Below, in pieces: positions 62,196 to 64,000 of a DNA stretch of 64,000 nucleotides. The position numbers and the translations under genes were made by a program. How positions within the stretch are numbered: position 1 is the stretch's first letter; every line of letters starts with the position of its first letter. The stretch is from Petrosia ficiformis (Eukaryota; Porifera; Demospongiae; Haplosclerida; Petrosiidae), in NCBI GenBank assembly GCA_947044365.1, contig OX345638.1, positions 1,743,701 to 1,807,700 of the forward strand, read 5' to 3'. The notes under the pieces are model-generated. The model ran no database searches. It was not told the origin of the DNA and saw only the letters and a program-made list of their open reading frames with translations.

Positions 62196-63110
62196 ACCAG
62201 TAGTGATCTAGCAGGATCAATTATGGTTGCCTCAGGGATTGACTCACGTGTCACTGTAGCATACGACGAATCATCTCTGGTGCTGAATTCAGTTGATGCT
62301 AATCCAGTCTTGAGGTGATCAACATGACGTTTCCAGCGTCTACCATCTCCAATGTCAACTAGGAATTACAATGGATTTAGTTGTTGTATGATTAGTCCTG
62401 GTATTAAATCCTGACCTGGTCGCATGTTCCGGACCATCACTTCCTGCCCTACAAAGAAATCTCTCTCCTTTGAGTGCTGATCATGATGAAGTTTCTTAGT
62501 TGCTTGCTTCTTACCCACACTCCTTTCTAAATCAGGCTTCAATAGATGAAGTCTAGTTCGTAATTCTCTACCCAATAAAAGTGTGGCTGGTGCTGTGCTT
62601 GTAGTAGAATTTGGAGAGGAACAATACTTCAGGAGGAAATTGTTGAACCTGTGTGTAAATGTTAATCCATCATGTTTACTAGACTTCATTGCTTCCTTGA
62701 AGGTCCTTACAAATCTTTCTGCTGCCCCATTTGACAATGGGTGATATGATGAACATCGTACATGTTTGATACCATTTCCCTTCATGAACTTATCAAATTC
62801 ACTGGAAGTAAATTGAGTACCATTATCTGAAACTACTTCCAGCCACTTCGAGTGGGCATCCACAGCTATAAAGAACATCTTCCCAAGAAATGGTCCTGCG
62901 AAGTTGATATGGACTTGTTGCCACGGCTTTAATGGCCAAATCCATGGATGCATTGGGGCTTGAGGAGGAGTTTGCTTTACTGATTGGCATTCTTGGCATG
63001 ACTCCACCATCATTTCCAAATCATTATCTAGTCCTGGCCACCACATGTGACTTCTTGCTAAAGCTTTCATTTGTGATATTCCCGTGTGTTCATTGTAACT
63101 CCTGTAAAAG
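62196..63110 (-). pseudogene. Ty3/gypsy retrotransposon pol remnant (integrase)
   Basis: The open stretch 63070-62366 encodes an integrase segment. It has MKALARSHMWWPGLD with the zinc-binding CQECQSVK, the core with FFIAVDAHSKWLEV (first Asp), SDNGTQF (second Asp) and NGAAERFVRTFKEAMK (Glu). A C-terminal region follows. About 25-30 residues normally found between the first two catalytic Asp are missing, so the core is inactive. The typical terminal motif (DGRRWKRHVDHL) continues beyond a stop in another frame down to about 62200. Remains of the zinc-binding His region lie out of frame near 63071-63110. No reverse transcriptase, RNase H or LTRs are visible. Confidence 0.85.
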
Positions 63111-63696
63111 TGTTTCTTGCAGTGACTTAGGTATCAGAATCCATATTCCCCATAGCTTCCTCCACTGAGAGCTCATTTCTCCTCATATACACATGTAGAA
63201 TGGCTTCAGTGAATGAGGGATCTTTACTGGCCATCCTCACTTTTCATGAGTCAACACCTTACTAAGAATTGAGCTTTGAAATAAATACTTGTTCCCATAC
63301 CAAGTCCTGGAATGAGTCTTGTGTGATTATGGATAAGATTTATGTTTTCAATGGCACAGTTAAATGTGCTTTAATTAATACATAACAATATACGATATAC
63401 TTATGATTAATTAGAAGAAAGCAACTTAAGTGGAGATTGTGGTAGTCTAGTTGGTTGAGTGGCATCATCAACAAGACTATCACTACAGAATCAAAGAAAA
63501 GTATATAGAGCACTAATATCAGTAAACAGCGGATGAATGCTTTTCATCTCTTGTGTATAGGTAGGCTTGTAGAACTTCATACTCTCTTCCATGTCTTTAA
63601 TGTTCTTCCATATCTTTTTGTTTACTCCCTCCCTTCTTTCTTCCTTCCCTCTTCCTAACTCCCCTCCCTATCTCCCTCTCTCTGTTTCTCTCTCAG

Positions 63697-63803
63697 GTAT
63701 TGGTGGAAGTGGAATGCTAAGTGCCACTAATTTAGCTAACTATTTCAAACTGAGATTACAAAAAATCTCACGACAGTGGAATGGAGAGAAGATTTTGAAA
63801 AAG
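63697..63803 (+). CDS. Internal exon of an unknown gene, running off the right edge
   Basis: A pyrimidine-rich tract and acceptor (CTCAG) precede a 35-codon stretch containing SGMLSATNLANYFKLRLQ then KISRQWNGEKILKK, followed by a GTAATT donor. The phase implies one nucleotide from an upstream exon. Composition is typical of a basic, helical protein. The family is not recognised, and no neighbouring exon could be found in the last 200 bases, which are MITE sequence. Confidence 0.45.
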
Positions 63804-64000
63804 GTAATTACATTTACCGAAGATAAAATTACTATATATATATATATATATACAGTACATGAAAAAGTCACCATGTGGTACAGTAATTACTCAGTAGTTT
63901 CATTTCCATGCTACAGTACTTCAACAGTAATTTCAACAGTTATGGGTATACTTGTGTGAGACAGTAATGATTATACTATACTGACACAGTAGAACTAATG

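Overview
The window is an AT-rich animal nuclear sequence. Genes are split by many short introns with GT-AG splice sites. Introns and intergenic spaces are packed with microsatellites, minisatellites and short inverted-repeat transposons (MITEs). The gene set includes an axonemal dynein heavy chain, a UVRAG-type autophagy subunit, a CEP295-type centriole protein, a gasdermin-like protein and a xi-class glutathione transferase. This fits a ciliated, early-branching metazoan, and my best guess is a demosponge. The phylum is inference from gene content and repeat style; no species marker was recognised.

Layout, left to right. The 5' part of a DNAH2-like dynein gene runs on the minus strand (13 exons, 12392 to 218, continuing past the left edge). 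It shares a 152-bp bidirectional promoter, which carries an RFX-type X-box, with a plus-strand gasdermin-like gene (12545-21171, 6 exons, 575 aa) whose domain is interrupted by a long TGDT-type repeat. A minus-strand UVRAG gene (37211 to 22259, 16 exons, 786 aa) converges on it. A plus-strand xi-class GST (38156-41171, 4 exons, 356 aa) follows. Then an unrecognised 310-aa minus-strand gene (45956 to 41898, 8 exons) lies head-to-head with a plus-strand CEP295-like gene (46066-49159, possibly on to 50586). From 50.6 kb to the right end the sequence is poorer in genes: an isolated, frameshifted acetyl-CoA carboxylase-like exon (52542-52789), a small three-exon nuclear-protein candidate (58094-60004), a decayed Ty3/gypsy integrase segment (minus, about 62200-63110), and one exon of an unknown gene at the right edge (63697-63803). 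All multi-exon models were assembled by hand from splice sites and phase. Four of them close exactly in frame from ATG to stop (gasdermin-like, UVRAG, GST, 310-aa gene).

There is no operon logic. What can be said is that two pairs of genes share short divergent promoters (12393-12544 and 45957-46065), and that cilium/centriole genes (DNAH2-like, CEP295-like) each sit in one of these pairs. The repeats are notable in their own right. They include a tRNA-derived SINE family, at least a dozen MITE families (some nested), a TTAA-flanked piggyBac-like element, a perfect 72-bp-arm palindrome, an array of nuclear-receptor DR1-like motifs in a UVRAG intron, and a 42-bp satellite with about 39 copies.
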